A stretch of 64,000 nt of DNA from Ancistrus triradiatus. Lineage: Eukaryota; Chordata; Actinopteri; Siluriformes; Loricariidae. Location: positions 1 to 64,000 of the forward strand of contig JAJAGP010000177.1 in NCBI GenBank assembly GCA_025084515.1. Direction: 5' to 3'. Of this stretch, positions 22,606 through 35,290 are shown piece after piece (positions within the stretch are counted from its first letter, which is position 1; every line of letters starts with the position of its first letter). The position numbers and the translations under genes are program-made. The notes below the pieces were generated by a model. That model searched no databases, had not been told where the DNA came from, and worked only from the letters and a program-made list of their open reading frames with translations.

Positions 22606-24780
22606 TAGCCTACATTATTACTTATGTTTGTGGATGCAGTATGTCACAATACCTCCATGCCTACCATGTCTAACTAAAGTTCTTTGTCCACTGGCATGTC
22701 TTAGGTTTTACTGCTCATGCCATAAACATCTCAGAGTATATTATCAGAGCCCCTCCCTCAGCTAACTGTAATACTCAATGTGTAATCTAATGAAATGGTA
22801 ACAGTTTTTGATCCATTTTAGTTTCACAAGTGATTGGGAAAAGGGCATTGATTTCATGAGTGGTTTCAGTCCTTTAAGTGGGACCGAACCACACTACCCT
22901 GCAGGTAAAAGTTTGTTAGTTGTTGGATAATTGTGTGTTTGTAAAACGTGTTGACCAGGGGAATATATTAGCATGGTGAACACTGCCGTCCCGGCCTGTT
23001 AGTCAGGCATCCCAATACTAGGGGAAAAAGGAAACAGAGAAGAAGGGGTGTGGAGGGAAAGGAAAGGGCCTGTGATCAGGCAGCCCCATACGTCTGCACT
23101 GTGTAGTGACACATTCCTCCCCGTAACCAGGCATTAAAAAACTTTTATTTCAACTTGTACCCCAGTAGGCTCTCTGGCTGTGTTCCCACCAGACAGGATA
23201 TGGTTTGTTGCATCTGCTCATTCACTGACCCTTGGGTGCCAACACCTTGTCACATACGCATGACCTTGTCTCCCTTGCATGACTTGTCCCCTCCCCTCCT
23301 TTTGCCCCACTGGTCAGAAGGTACTCCACTGCTGACTGGGATCTCCCCACAAGCCATGTCAGTTTAGGAGATGCCCCGACCCAGTTGCTCTCTTCGTTCT
23401 TATTCTTGAACATTTCCTCCTACATCCAACAGATCAACCACAAGAACCGACTGTTCACAAAACTGGTCTAATATTTGCCCAGAAGCTTAAAAAAAATGGT
23501 GCTCTTGTAAAGAGATATTGTTTGATGTTATTTGTTATTTAAGTCTGTGTTGTTTGTTGATATGTTTTAGCTGATTAGTGTGTAGTCTATTGTAGTGAGG
23601 TATAGCACATGAAATAGCCTTTATAGAGAAATGCTATGTTGGGGTTTCCTTCGCGTTTTTGAAACTGTTGAAATGTGAAATGTCATCTCCTGCCTGTCTG
23701 CCCAGTGTCAAAGTCAGCTTTACAGTTTTTTCTGTTAGCTTCTATTTATCCATGGTCCAGGGCCAAATTGAGCAAACCTAGGGCGAAAGGAAAGTGGGTA
23801 ATGAAAATATTAAAAGACCAAAAGCAATTTTAAATATAATTGAAAAAATACTTGCCATAAAATATATGTACACTAATAAAGTACAGATAAAGCAATATTA
23901 TGAAAAGTATAATAAAACAACAATATCAACAACTATATGCCGATAATAATAAGCGAAAATGAATATAAACTCTTGAAACTAAATGAGGGGGGAAAAGAAA
24001 AATAAATTATATTAATATTATTAAATACTATTGAAATTATAGTGAAAAAAGAGAATCGTGAAAAAACAAGAAACTATATGTGTCTCCCCTGCCCTGCCTG
24101 TATCTGTGTAATTCTGGACTTATTTGTATTTCTTTCTATATATATTAGGCTAATTGGACATAATGTCTGATTCTCTCTCTCTCTCTCTTCTCTCTCTCTC
24201 GCTTGACCTAAAACAACTCTATCAGATATTCACACAATCCTAAAAAATAAAGAGAACCCAAGTTAACCAACGAGACAAAAATATTATACCTAGTCATTTA
24301 TTTATTGAGGAAAATCCCAGTTCAGGAATGTCTCAAGGAACACTTCTTGTTTTCAAGTGAGTAGTGCGTGTTACAATCTATACAACAGTATAGACGTCAG
24401 TAGTGCGTGTTACAATCAAAGACAGACAAGTTTTACAAGGTTCATGCACTTGGTATCCCTTTGTGTGATCTAACACTTCATAGTTGAGCTGTTGTTGCTC
24501 CCAGTCATTTTCGGAACACAATAACAGCACTTACTTGGCTGACGCCAACTTCCTGTATGTGCAATAGCGATTGTAAGGCTTTTTTGAATACTTTTATGCA
24601 TCTGTTATCAAACCCTACTGGTCAAAATGGATCTCCTCGTACATATATGGTGTCATTTTGAATTGTATAGTTTGAAAGCTTTACAGCTTGTGACACTTTA
24701 CAGGCTGTCTCAAACTACAGATGTAAAATTGGAATAGGTACTCATAATGTAACATGAGTACAGGGTTATATGGATATAAT
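22606..24780. other. Intergenic, few recognisable features
   Basis: Contains a (TC)n tract at about 24172-24200 and, near 23440-23480, a fragment caagaaccgactgttcacaa related to one at about 55560. No coding region is supported. Confidence 0.4.
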
Positions 24781-24783
24781 ATA

Positions 24784-26556
24784 CAGTGGTCCTTGAAAGT
24801 TTGAGTGCCTTTTAGGATTTTCTATATTTCTCCATAAATAATACCTAAAACTCTTACGGTTCGCCTCTGTGAAAATCTGGAACTGAAAATAAAAAGGCTT
24901 TTGTGACCCAATCGCAGTTAGCTCCATTTGGAAATGGTGAACCAAAATTATAACTAAATAATAAGAAACTGAAAATGAAGATGAAAATAAAAAGAACGAA
25001 GAAAGAAAACAAAAGCCGAAAGCGCCGTGTAAAGTGCTGAGCCTTACGCAATCGGCCCAATGCCCCAATCGCAGAGGGGAGGGTTGCTTTAAATAAGCCA
25101 GAAGGGGCACGTAACCAGAAAAAGGGCAAGAGGGAGGCACGAACCATCAGAGGAGCGGTGGAGACTTGGGAGAACCGGGAACGGGGAAACGCCAAGGATT
25201 AGCAGCAGGATCTGTCTCTACGCTAACAAACTAAGCCCTGACGTCACCTCCGGCCTCCTAGCCATACCGTGGCTGCAATTCTATGAAATCGCAGTCTACC
25301 ATTATCCCTAAACCATAAATGAGGGAATGTTCAAGACGAGTGAGGATTCACATGTAAAGCAGGGATGCGGCACCTGACTGGGCTCGAGAATGCGCTTTAT
25401 TACACAAGCCAGCAGGTGTCGCTGATTGCACAATCAGCGCTAAATGAACGCTGTCGCATGTGCAAGCGAGCCAAACCCGAAAAGTGAGTCGATGCTATCC
25501 TCTAGCGCCAGGGAGCACGACTCCTAACAAAAGCATAATTATAATTCTAAATTTTTATTTATTATATTTGTACTTTTTTATTGAGGAAAAAGTCCATATC
25601 TGCGAGTTGCAAAAGTATGTTAACCTCTAGGATTAACAATTAAATTTCAAGGTGAAATTAGAGTCAGGTGTTTACACCAATGAGATGTGGGTGGGGCTCT
25701 GTTGAATATCTAAGGAACAGGGATCTATCACAGTCAGACCTTTGCAACACCTTTGTGAAAGTGTATCATGGCATGAACAAAAGTGGTTTCTGAGGACCTC
25801 AGAAAAAGAGGTTGTAAAAAATTTTATATCATTCAGTTTGTACTCCACCAATCCAGTCAGACAAATGTGTGTACAAATGGAAGAAATTCAAGACTTTTGT
25901 CACCAGCCCCAAGAGTGGTCAACCAACAAACATTGCTTCAAGAGCAAGGTGTGTAATAAGTACACAAAGCTACAAAGGAACTCAGGGTAACTTCTAAATA
26001 ACTAAAAGCTGCTCTCATATTGGCTAATGTTAATGCTTATGAGTCCGGCAGGAGAACACTGAACAACAATGGTGTACATGGTAGATTTGCCAGGGGAAAA
26101 CTACTGCTCTTTAGAAATAATACTACTGCCTGTCAGACGTTTGTTAAAGATCATGTGGACAAGGCAGAAAAAATGTTTTGTGGATCGATGAGATCAAAAT
26201 AAAACATTTTGTTTTAATTGAGACGTATTAGGTCTGGAGAAAACAAAACACTGCAATTTCAATGATAATAACCTGTAAAACATTTTGGATAGCTTGCTAT
26301 AATTGATTGAACAATATATTCTGAATTATACCAGCAAGTTCTCCTGGAAAAGTCAAGCTGTCTGAATTGCTAAGGTTCACATGCTTTTGCCATTCACTGA
26401 TCGTTTTCCACAAGTAAATGAGCAAGTATAATAGCTTTGTCCCATTTGCTTAACTAGGTTCTCTTCATGTACTTTCAGTACTTTTGTGAAAGTCTGATGA
26501 TTTTTATGTCATATTTATGCAGACATATAGACAATGCTGAAAGGTTCACAAAACTG
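24784..26556 (+). mobile_element. Tc1-type transposon interrupted by an LTR-like insert
   Basis: The left end cagtggtccttgaaagtttg follows TA at 24782-24783. The right end, cagacatatagacaatgctg then aaggttcacaaaactg, precedes TA at about 26557. Sister copies lie at 29350 and 31996. Inside, remnants of the transposase N-terminal half survive in broken frames (for example 26020-26202, related to the VNVHESTIRR..NNNGVHGRVAR region). A foreign 679-bp block sits at 24851-25529. Confidence 0.75.
24851..25529 (-). mobile_element. LTR-like insertion (solo LTR candidate, copy A)
   Basis: It breaks the Tc1 element between aataatacctaaaac and aaagcataatt. On the minus strand it starts tgttaggagtcgtgctccct and ends ggcgaaccgtaaga. 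It aligns over much of its length with copy B at 37491-38468 (shared blocks gctag..gatagcatcgactc, acctgctggc, ttttggttcaccatttcc, ggagctaactgc). TG at the start, a TATA-like gtgtaataaag and the absence of coding fit a solo LTR. Target duplication is not clean. Confidence 0.5.
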
Positions 26557-27780
26557 TAATTTATTTACTCACATGGGATGAATTAAACATCAAGTGTCAC
26601 ACATTTATTTTTAGACTGTGTAATACACGTTCTAATCTTACGTTCCCTCATTCCAAAGAAAACCTGTTTCTCCTGTTTCTCTCTCTCCTTCTGTTTTGCG
26701 CATACTTACACAGAATCACGCCGAACGGTGCTTAGCTTGTCATGACTAGTTGGGAAGAGTCTCTCAGTGTTAATATTTGACTTAGGAAGGAAAGCCCAGA
26801 GAGCTCTAGAATTTGTCAACATTGAAAGTTCCAAACACTTCTGCCATTAACAGTGACTTGGACTAAAGACAACATTCAACAGCAATGGGTGAGTTTCTGA
26901 TTTCTTACAAGAACAGGAGTTGAGTTTACGTGTTATCAGAAGGTTTTGTTTGTGGCTGTAATCTAACAAGGTCACAGGCTCAGCGTTGTACTGTTTTACA
27001 GATTATTCACTATGTAGTTGGCTTAGCTGTCCTGACAATTGTCAATCCATCAGTTAAACAGTCATTTAAGAATAAATTGGACCTCATTTTAGTTTACTAC
27101 TACTACTACTACTACTACTACTGCTGCTGCTACTACTAATAGGCTACTGTATGTATAAGAATACATCCAGTTCAGTCTCCACACTGTCTGTCCAAATCTA
27201 GCTTTAGTTCCCTGAACACCGATTACTTTTGCTGAGAGAATCATGCATTATTGACCCCATCCTGTGTAACTAGCAAACATGAAAGGAGGTGATGTTGAAA
27301 GGACTTATATACCTGTCCCTATCTTTAAAACTGCCTCCCCTCCCAGTGAGTACTACAGTACTACAGCACTTGCTATGCAGTAGAGCTAGTGGTTTGTGAG
27401 CACTCTGTACTTACTGTTGTTTATATAATTGCTCCTTTTTTGCGAAAGCTAAAGTTGGTGAACTCAGCTCATCTCCACCTGAATTTACATGCCACATACC
27501 ACATACCTTCTGACCTGTTGAAACAAATTACCACATAGATTTTCACTAAATGTGGCAGATAATTCAACCACTCAGCTGAGCCTTTTTGATTCAAACAGGC
27601 ATTTACGTTTCTTATAAGAATCAAACAAAGCAATTGAGGGTTAAAGCCGGTAATTAACTGTAATTTCCTGTACAGCAGAAACAGAAGGATTATTCATTAT
27701 TCATTACATTTCATTATATATTATGAGTTGTTATTCTTTTGATTCTATTTATATTATATTTTATTCCATTATTAATTATG
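26557..27780. other. Intergenic, microsatellite and possible exon-like donor
   Basis: A (TAC/TGC)n tract lies at about 27096-27137. At 26890 the sequence caacagcaatgg|gtgagt resembles a start exon with donor (see findings). No coding region is confirmed. Confidence 0.4.
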
Positions 27781-29230
27781 GGGCCGTATGGAAAATGCAA
27801 AATGAAAAACAAGCAAACAAACAAACACCAACAAAAAAAGCAGCATGTCTTGCATGTCTTTGACTACTATTTCATTGATGACAGTATGAACCCAAAATAT
27901 TTCATGTTTTGATGGTGAACTTCATTTAATTTTATTCAGTACATCCATTCCTGCATATCAGACCTGCAACACATTACAAAAAAAGTTGGAACGAGGCAAT
28001 TTAGGGCTAGAAATGAGGTAAAAATAAATACACAGATAAATAAATAAATAAATAAATAATGATGTGGTTTCAAAGAGGTCGTGTCAACAGATGATTATAA
28101 TCATGATTTGGTACAAAAGCAGTATCCATGAAAGCCATCTTTGAGGAGCAGAAATTATCTCCAGTTTATCAACAAATGCATGAGAAAACGATTGAAATGT
28201 TTAAAACCAATGTTCCCCAAAGAAAGATTGGAAGGGATTTGCATATTTCTCCGTCTACAATGCAAAATATCCTTAAATGAGTCAAGGAATCTGGAGGAAT
28301 GTTGGTGCACAAGCCTAAACTGAAGACTCGTGATCTCTGATCCCTCAGAGGGCACTGCATGATTGATCAATAGCTGATAGAACCGCACGGGCATGGGATT
28401 GCTTTGGCAAACCAATATAGAGTTACATTCACAAATGCCTTTTAAAACTTTACTGTGCAAAAAGAAGCCTTGTGTTAACCATGTCCAGAAGCTGTGACTT
28501 CCCTGGGCTCAGAGGCATCTGGGATGAGCCAGTATCCCAAATCTTTATTGGAGGCTATTGCTGCCTTGTGCTCTAGACCAAAAACAAAAAGGACCATCCA
28601 AACTGTTAGCAGCAACAAGTCCAAAAGAAAGGGTCTGTCATGGTAAAGGGCTGTGTCAGTGCCATTGCCAAACGTAATTTACACTTCTGTGATGGCAGGA
28701 TTAATTAAGAAAAGTACATTAATATTTTAGAGGAACTGCTGTCTTCAAGACAATGTCTTTTCCAGGGACGTCCATGCATCTTTCAACAAGACAGTGCAAC
28801 ACCACATGTTGCACACCTTACAAAGACATGGCTATAAAAAAAGAGGGTACTGGACTGGCACGCCTGCAGTCCTGACCTGTCCCAGTAGACAATGTGTGGA
28901 GAAGTTTGAAACCAAAATTGTAACAACAACAACACCCTGTTGCTCACCTTAAGAAATGTTTCCAGGAAGAATGGGACAAATTAACACCTAAAACACTTCA
29001 TTGCTGTTATCCTTGGTGCCACAACAGCTTTTAAGTGTTGTGAGAAGGAATGGCAACATTACAAAGTAGTAAATGCTTTAGTTTTAACTTTTTTAAAATG
29101 TGTTGCAGGCCTGAAATGCAGGAATGGATGTTTATTAATAAATTAAATTAAGTTGACCAGACAATAAACTTGGGTCTATGCTGTCTGCAGTCAAATATAA
29201 GTTAAAGTAAATGTAAAGAACATCACATTC
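27781..29230 (+). mobile_element. Long-TIR Tc1/mariner-type element, second copy
   Basis: Shares terminal blocks (cagtatgaacccaaaatatt, tgcaggcctgaaatgcagga) and coding remnants with 14731-16252 but in the opposite orientation. The sequence around 28760-28830 encodes a broken version of FQQDSATPHVAHLTKTW. Many stops. Exact ends are uncertain. Confidence 0.65.
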
Positions 29231-29349
29231 ATTTTTATTTGCATGTTTCTTACTGCTTCAATATATATAAAATAGAGACATAGATGGACAGAAAGATAAT
29301 ATGTAAATCGACAGTACATACATTGATCCATGCAGAAGTTAGATACATA

Positions 29350-30384
29350 CAGTGGTGCTTGAAAATTTGTGAACCCTTTAGAATTTTCTATATTTCTGCA
29401 TAAATTTGACCTAAAACATAATCAGATTTTCACATAAGTCTTAAAAGTAGATAAAGAGAACCCAGTTAAACAAAAGACAAAAAATATTATACTTGGTCAT
29501 TTATTTATTTAGACAAATGACCCAAGGCGTGTAATAGTTGGGGAGGTCACAAAGGACCCCAGGGTAATTTCTAAGCAACTGAAGGCCTCTCTCACATTGG
29601 CTAATGTTAATGTTCATGAGTCCACCATCAGAAGATTACTGAACAACAATGGTGTGCATGGCAGGGTTGCAAGGAGAAAGCCACTGCTCTCCAAAAAGAA
29701 CATTGCTGCTCATCTGCAGTTGCTAAAGATCAGAGCCAGAAGGCTATTGGAAGAATGTTTTGTAGACGGATGAGACCAAAATAGAAGTTTTTGGTTTAAA
29801 AGAAAAGGGTTATGTTTGGAGAAAGGAAACACTGCATTCCAGCATAAGAACTTTATCCCATCTATGAAACATGGTGGTGATAGTATAATAGTTTGAGCCG
29901 TTTTGCTGCATCTGGACCAGGACGGCTTCCCATCATTGATTGAAAAAAAGAATTCTGAATTATATCAGAGAATTCCAAAGGAAAATGTCAGGACATCTGT
30001 CCATGAACTAAACCTCAAGAGAAGGTGGGTCATGCAGCAAGACAACGACCCTAAGCACACAAGTCGTTCTACCAAAGAATGGTTAAAGAAGAATGAAGTT
30101 ACTGTTTTGAAATTGCCAAGTCAAAGTCCTGACCTTAATCCAATCAAAATGTGTTGGAAGGACCTGAAACGAGCAGTTAATTAGAGGAACCTCACTAACA
30201 TCCCAAAGTTGAAGCTGTTCTGTACGGAGGAATGGATATAATAAATAATATTTTTATCTCTTTGTCTAACAGGGTTCTCTTTATCTACTTTTTGACTTGT
30301 GCGAAAATCTGATGATGTTTTAGGTCATATTTATGCAGAAATATAGAAAATTCTAAAGGGTTCACAAACTTTCAAGCACCACTG
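29350..30384 (+). mobile_element. Tc1-type transposon, internally deleted, both TIRs present
   Basis: The left TIR cagtggtgcttgaaaatttg and the right TIR caaactttcaagcaccactg form inverted repeats about 90 bases long, flanked by TA (29348-29349; 30385-30386). The inside lacks the first part of the transposase. 29903-30184 retains MQQDNDPKHTSRSTKEWLKK and SPDLNPIKMCWKDLKRAV, with the Glu of PIE replaced by Lys. Dead, 1035 bp. Confidence 0.88.
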
Positions 30385-30386
30385 TA

Positions 30387-31175
30387 AGCACATACAGCTG
30401 ACATACAGTCAAACAAGTCAAACAGCAAGACTCAAGATGACTGATGTAACCAATTTGGGGAAACTGTACATTGTAAAATACGATATTGGCAAGCTAATCT
30501 CAAACACAAATTGCTCACTGGCACATTCACTCCATCACTAATTGATGACTTTCAGATTTTTATTATCTGCTTATTTATAGTGAACTCTGTTTTCATCCTT
30601 GATGCTTACAGTGTATATTTATATTTTTTGGTTTTGCTTAACATTACCACCAGTGGATTCTTTATTATTTCTAAACGTCTTTCATCAGAAAAATCAAGTA
30701 TGCACTGTGTATGCTATTAATATTTGCATCGTGTATGTACAGGTACATTTTCTAACTAAACCCTTAAGCAGGTATTTTTGCTTAGTAAATCCATATTTTT
30801 AATGTGAGATCATGGGATTTTGGAACAAATATCAGCAATATGGCAATTTTATAAATGGAGCCTCATTATATTTCTTGGGACCAGACCACCTGATCTGTGC
30901 TTTTACAATGCTCTGTGCTGACATCTACTAGTAATGTTTCACTGTCATCTAAACAGGCTCAACAGGTTTAAATACACTTCATGGTCAAACTGCTCTGGAC
31001 ATACAGGCCTATAATTGCTGAACTTTTCATTCAAAAAACATTCATACAGACCTCTTTTTCTACTGCTTTTACAATTCTGAGAAAATCTTTGTGTTTGAAC
31101 TTTGATGGATTGACTTTCATTCAATCACATGAGCATTAATTATGCCTGGCTTCCTGTTGGCATTGAAATTCCATC
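30387..31175. other. Intergenic, nothing recognised
   Basis: AT-rich. Small open frames here have no recognisable similarity. Confidence 0.4.
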
Positions 31176-31300
31176 TTACAAGGTACAATGCAAGCAATTG
31201 TGTCTTAAGGGCCTTGCTCAAGGGCCCATGAGGGACAGTTTGGCAGTTCTGGTCAGTATTCGAGTACATTAACTTCTGTGATATCACAGTCCATTTTATT
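31175..31300 (-). mobile_element. Degenerate tRNA-SINE fragment
   Basis: gcaagcaattgtgtcttaag and ccttgctcaagggccc match, in minus orientation, the body of the SINE seen at 6665 and 61995. Confidence 0.55.
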
Positions 31301-31495
31301 TGGCATTGCACATGGTGTGTGCATCTGTGGGCAGTTTGTCAGCCATGCAATCCCATACTATTGAACACTGTGCTGATGTTGCTTGGTATTCTGTTGTGAG
31401 TTAGTGTTGTAATCAAGATCATTTTTACACATTCTGTCTGCCTGTGTGGCCTCATGCTTCAGGGCTGATCATTTGTTTCCCATAGATGTTTTCAC

Positions 31496-31690
31496 TACAT
31501 ATTAACTGCACTTACAGTTGACTTAACAATCTCTTGTCAGAGATCTGATAAACTGAAAAGATCACATTCCACTATAGTGTTGAGTTACTGACTTCTTCAG
31601 TATGACCCATTCTTCTGCCAATGGTTGTCTTTGAGATATTTTATGCAATGGGGGTGGCTGAAACCATTAGAAAGGACATTTTGTACTATT
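31496..31690. repeat. Relic of the same dispersed repeat as 19312-19640
   Basis: Shares cacttacagttgac, ctgccaatggttgtctttga and gtggctgaaaccattag type blocks with that family. Confidence 0.45.
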
Positions 31691-31995
31691 TACTGTGTAA
31701 TGTATAATCTCAGAACCTGTGTTTGTCAGGTTATGTGCCTAACTTGTTTACCATTTGTCTTTTTGCGTATACTCGCTCTCTGCTGCTGTGTTCCCTGGAA
31801 GGAAACAGAGAAAATTAGACTCGGTTCTGTATCAAACTAGGCTAACTTCTAAACTACTATGTAGTGTACCTCTTTACTGAAGATGGCATCAGTAAGTTTC
31901 GGCCTACTCTTGCCTTCAAGCAGCTTGGCATCTGCAAATCATTGGGAAGGTTTTGGAAGTCAAACAGTTGCAAAACATTAGTTATGAATGAAGTA

Positions 31996-33133
31996 CAGCA
32001 GTGTTTGAAAGTTTAAGTAGTTTCAGTATTTTTGAATTAATATGACCTAAAACATCATCAGACGTTGTAAAGGTAGAGAACTGTATTAACAAATGAGACA
32101 AAACTATTATGCAAGGTCATGTATTTAATGAGGAATATGATACAATATTGCATATTTGTGTTAGAAAAAGTATGTGAACCTCCAGGATTAGCAATTAATC
32201 TGAAGGTGAAATTAGAGCAGGTATTTCCAATAAATTGAATGGCAATCAGGTTTGACCAGGCAACCTGTTGTATTTAAAGAGCAAGGATATATTAGTCTGA
32301 TCTTCACAACACATTTATGTGAGTGTATCATGGCAGGAACAAAGGAGATTGCTGTGTACCTCAGAAAAAGAGCTGCAGTTGCTGTTGCAATCAGGCTGGA
32401 AAAAATTACAAAACTATCTCTAAAGACTTTGGACTCTACCGATGCACTGTCAGATGGCTCGTGTGTAAATGGAAGAATTTCAAGATCATTGTTACATTCT
32501 CCAGGAGTGGTTTACCAACAAATATCACTCCAAGAGCAAGGCGTGTAATAGACCACAAGGTGTAAAAGAATGCAGAGTAACTTCTAAATACCTAAATGCC
32601 TCTCTCACATTGGCTAATGTTAATATTCATGAGTCCACCATCAGAAGAACACTTAATAACAATGGTGTGCATGGCAGAGTTGCAAGGAGAAAGCCACTAT
32701 TCTCCAAAAGAACATTTCTGCTCGTCTGCAGTTTGCTAAAGATCACGTGGACAAGCCAGAAGGTTATTGAAAAAATGTTTTGTGGACGGATGTGGACTTT
32801 TTGGTTTACAAGAAAAGCGTTATGTTTGGAGAAAGGAAAACACTGCATTCCAGCATAAGAACCTTATCCCATCTGTGAAACATGGTGGTGGTGGTTTTGG
32901 CCTGTTTTGCTGTATCTGGGCCAGGACGGCTGGATGGAACAATGAATTCTGAATTATATCAGAGAATTCTAAAGGAAAATGTCAGGATATCTGTCCATAA
33001 ACTGAATCTCAAGAGAAGGTGGGTCATGCAGCAAGACAACAACCCTAAGCACACAAGTCGTTCTACCAAAGAATGGTTAAAGAAGGATGAAGTTAATGTT
33101 TAGGAATGACCAAATCCTGACCTTAATCCAATT
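31996..33133 (+). mobile_element. Tc1-type transposon, longest copy of its family, cut by the gap
   Basis: The left end cagcagtgtttgaaagttta follows TA at 31994-31995. The transposase is nearly complete but frame-shifted between 32252-32548 (HTH region), 32469-32858 (SGLPTNITPRARR..ESTIRRTLNNNGVHGRVARRK) and 32882-33103 (HGGGGFGLFCC..MQQDNNPKHTSRSTKEWLKK). The third catalytic motif falls at the gap start (ccttaatccaatt, Leu-Asn-Pro-Ile). The right end is missing. Confidence 0.8.
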
Positions 33134-33233
33134 NNNNNNNNNNNNNNNNNNNNNNNNNNNNNNNNNNNNNNNNNNNNNNNNNNNNNNNNNNNNNNNNNNN
33201 NNNNNNNNNNNNNNNNNNNNNNNNNNNNNNNNN
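33134..33233. other. Assembly gap of 100 N
   Basis: Exactly 100 N, the usual placeholder for a gap of unknown size. It interrupts a Tc1-type transposon, so true distance and even contiguity across this point are unproven. Confidence 0.99.
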
Positions 33234-34305
33234 GAAAGCTGTGATTCCTTGTATGGAACAGCAGGGGTAGCTGCTGCTCTTCAGAAAAAATGCTAACTGG
33301 CTCTCAAGTAACAGAGAAAAATATTTCATCACCCTCCCCCAAACACACATTAGATAGATATGATGCATAGCCAAAAGTATTCAGACGCTGCTTGTTATTT
33401 AATCTATTGCGCAGCTTCAGTTTCTGTTTTCCCTGTTTGCGGTTATGCAGCAAAGCCACAGATCAAAATGTGCAATACCCAAGAGTGGTGTAAAGCACCG
33501 CCACTGGACCGGAGCTGAGAATGGTGACAAGCAAACCTGTAAGGGAAGCAGCATGTCTCAGTGCAGACTGAATACAGAGTAACCAGCAAACGATTAGTCA
33601 ATATAATAACTAATCCCATAGATGCATTTGTTTATAAATATAACAAGCGAAATGCGAGAGACCTGAGGTACGTAGTGGCGTTATGGTCCTAACTCGACTC
33701 TATTACGGCATCTTGACTGGTCATTAGAATGATTTGATGGCTTTAAGCATCAAGTTACTGCGCGGCGCGCTTCGACTTCCTCTGAAACAAAAGATATCAG
33801 AGCATCACTTCCATGGAAAATTCCAGTGTCTGCATCAGGGCCACATTCAGCCTTCATCAGCGTGCATGTGTGTGGGAGGTTCCTTTGACACTGAGTTCAT
33901 CTTGTTCCTCGTTCAGAGTCTCTCATCAGCAGCGCTCGCTCGTTTGTCAGAGAGTTTTAATGATCACAAGTGAACAAATCCCTCATGCTTCCTCTGAAAA
34001 CATCAGAGCGAGAGAAACAGAGAAACAGAGAGAGAGAGATGGAGAGAGAGGGAGAGGGAGGCTGTAAGACAAAGAGTGAAGGAGGGAGAAACAGAGAGGC
34101 AACATGGAAAGAGAATACAGGTATGCGCCATGTAACGTCAAACAGGACATTGACCGGACATTACCATAGTCATGTAGTAGTTTAGATACTTTGAACGTAG
34201 TAATTTTTTAAAAACAGTAACATTTAATTAAAACCCAATTTAGTACAGGACTGTAGTTGTTTTATCGTTTATAAGATTTGAACCAAAAACAAAAACGAAA
34301 GCAAC
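33234..34305. other. Post-gap stretch, purine-rich tract
   Basis: 34004-34095 is purine-rich (gagagaga repeats). A locally CpG-rich piece (gcgcggcgcgcttcg) lies at about 33759. No coding region is supported; the open frames at 33734-34185 lack recognisable similarity. Confidence 0.35.
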
Positions 34306-34445
34306 TTTACCGCGTTGTCTGTCTTCAAGCCTGCGATTCTCTTTTCTGTCAGCAGGTGTTGCTCGTAATACCTTTCTGTCATTCAGACCTGAATTAGATA
34401 TATATCACAGATTTTTGTTTCCTATTATAATTCTTAAGATGCCAA
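34305..34445 (+). repeat. Unnamed 130-bp dispersed repeat, copy 1
   Basis: tcttcaagcctgcgattctc..cagcaggtgt..tctgtcattcagacctgaat is shared with 47020-47150 (plus) and 46025-46160 (minus). Confidence 0.6.
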
Positions 34446-34756
34446 AGATTAAAGTGAACAGACGTCAATCGGATGGACGTTAAACGTTAAACGAGGGAAA
34501 CACGTGAAGGAACAGAGGAATAAAGAGAGAGTCTGGTGGAATGCTGTGAGATTACAGATTACAGACCAGGCCTTTGATGTTCACTGTGACGCCGGGCTTT
34601 AATTCTATTCAATGTGTAATTACGCCACTCGGACCTTTTTGGCGATGACAAAAGGACAGGTTGGGACTGCACACACATACCGAATTATAGACGTTCCAGA
34701 GGGACCTGCCGACAAGCGAGTAATAATAATCAGGTCGCAGTCAAGGTGGCTTTAAT

Positions 34757-34767
34757 GGACGCGCACG

Positions 34768-34820
<53 letters not shown>
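34757..34820. repeat. (CG/CA)n alternating microsatellite
   Basis: gcgcacgcgcgcgcgcacac followed by about 22 CA units: over 60 bases of alternating purine and pyrimidine. Confidence 0.95.
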
Positions 34821-34822
<2 letters not shown>

Positions 34823-34907
34823 CTTGTTTTCTTGAAAGCAGACGGAGGTGCAAAACAGAAAATGCAAACACAAATATAATATTTATGGATAGCAAAATGG
34901 ACATGGT

Positions 34908-35290
34908 CAGCACGGTGGTCAGAAGTGACACCCCAGCTCCGATGACCTGGGTTCGAGTCCAGGCCTGGCCGCTGCCTGTGTGGAACTTGCATCTTCTCTC
35001 CTATTACCCTGTTACTACAGACTTATTTGACTGGATACAATTGTTTCACTCTTACATTTATCATCTAAGCAACCCTTTTTTGAGTCTTGGTCCTACCTTA
35101 CAACGTTTAGGGAGTTTCTCCTTGCCACTGTCGCCCTAGGCTTGCTCAATTTGGGATTGGCCCTAGATATTAGAAGACAATCCAAATTTGGGATTGGCCT
35201 TATAAGTTAGAAGATAATCTAAAATTGTAGCTGCTTTGAGACAATGCTTCATTGTATAAAGCACTATAGAAATAAATCTGACTTGACTCT
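34908..35290 (+). mobile_element. tRNA-derived SINE with LINE-like tail
   Basis: The head cagcacggtggtcagaagtg..gggttcgagtccaggcc shows A- and B-box-like parts. The body has gtgtggaacttgcat. The tail ctgctttgagacaatgcttc..ctatagaaataaatctgact is shared with 5920-5990 and 41090-41300. Confidence 0.65.

Noticed and set aside
24766..25195. Minus-strand frames of 113 and 124 codons
   Set aside because: They lie across the Tc1/LTR-like junction and have no protein similarity that I can see.
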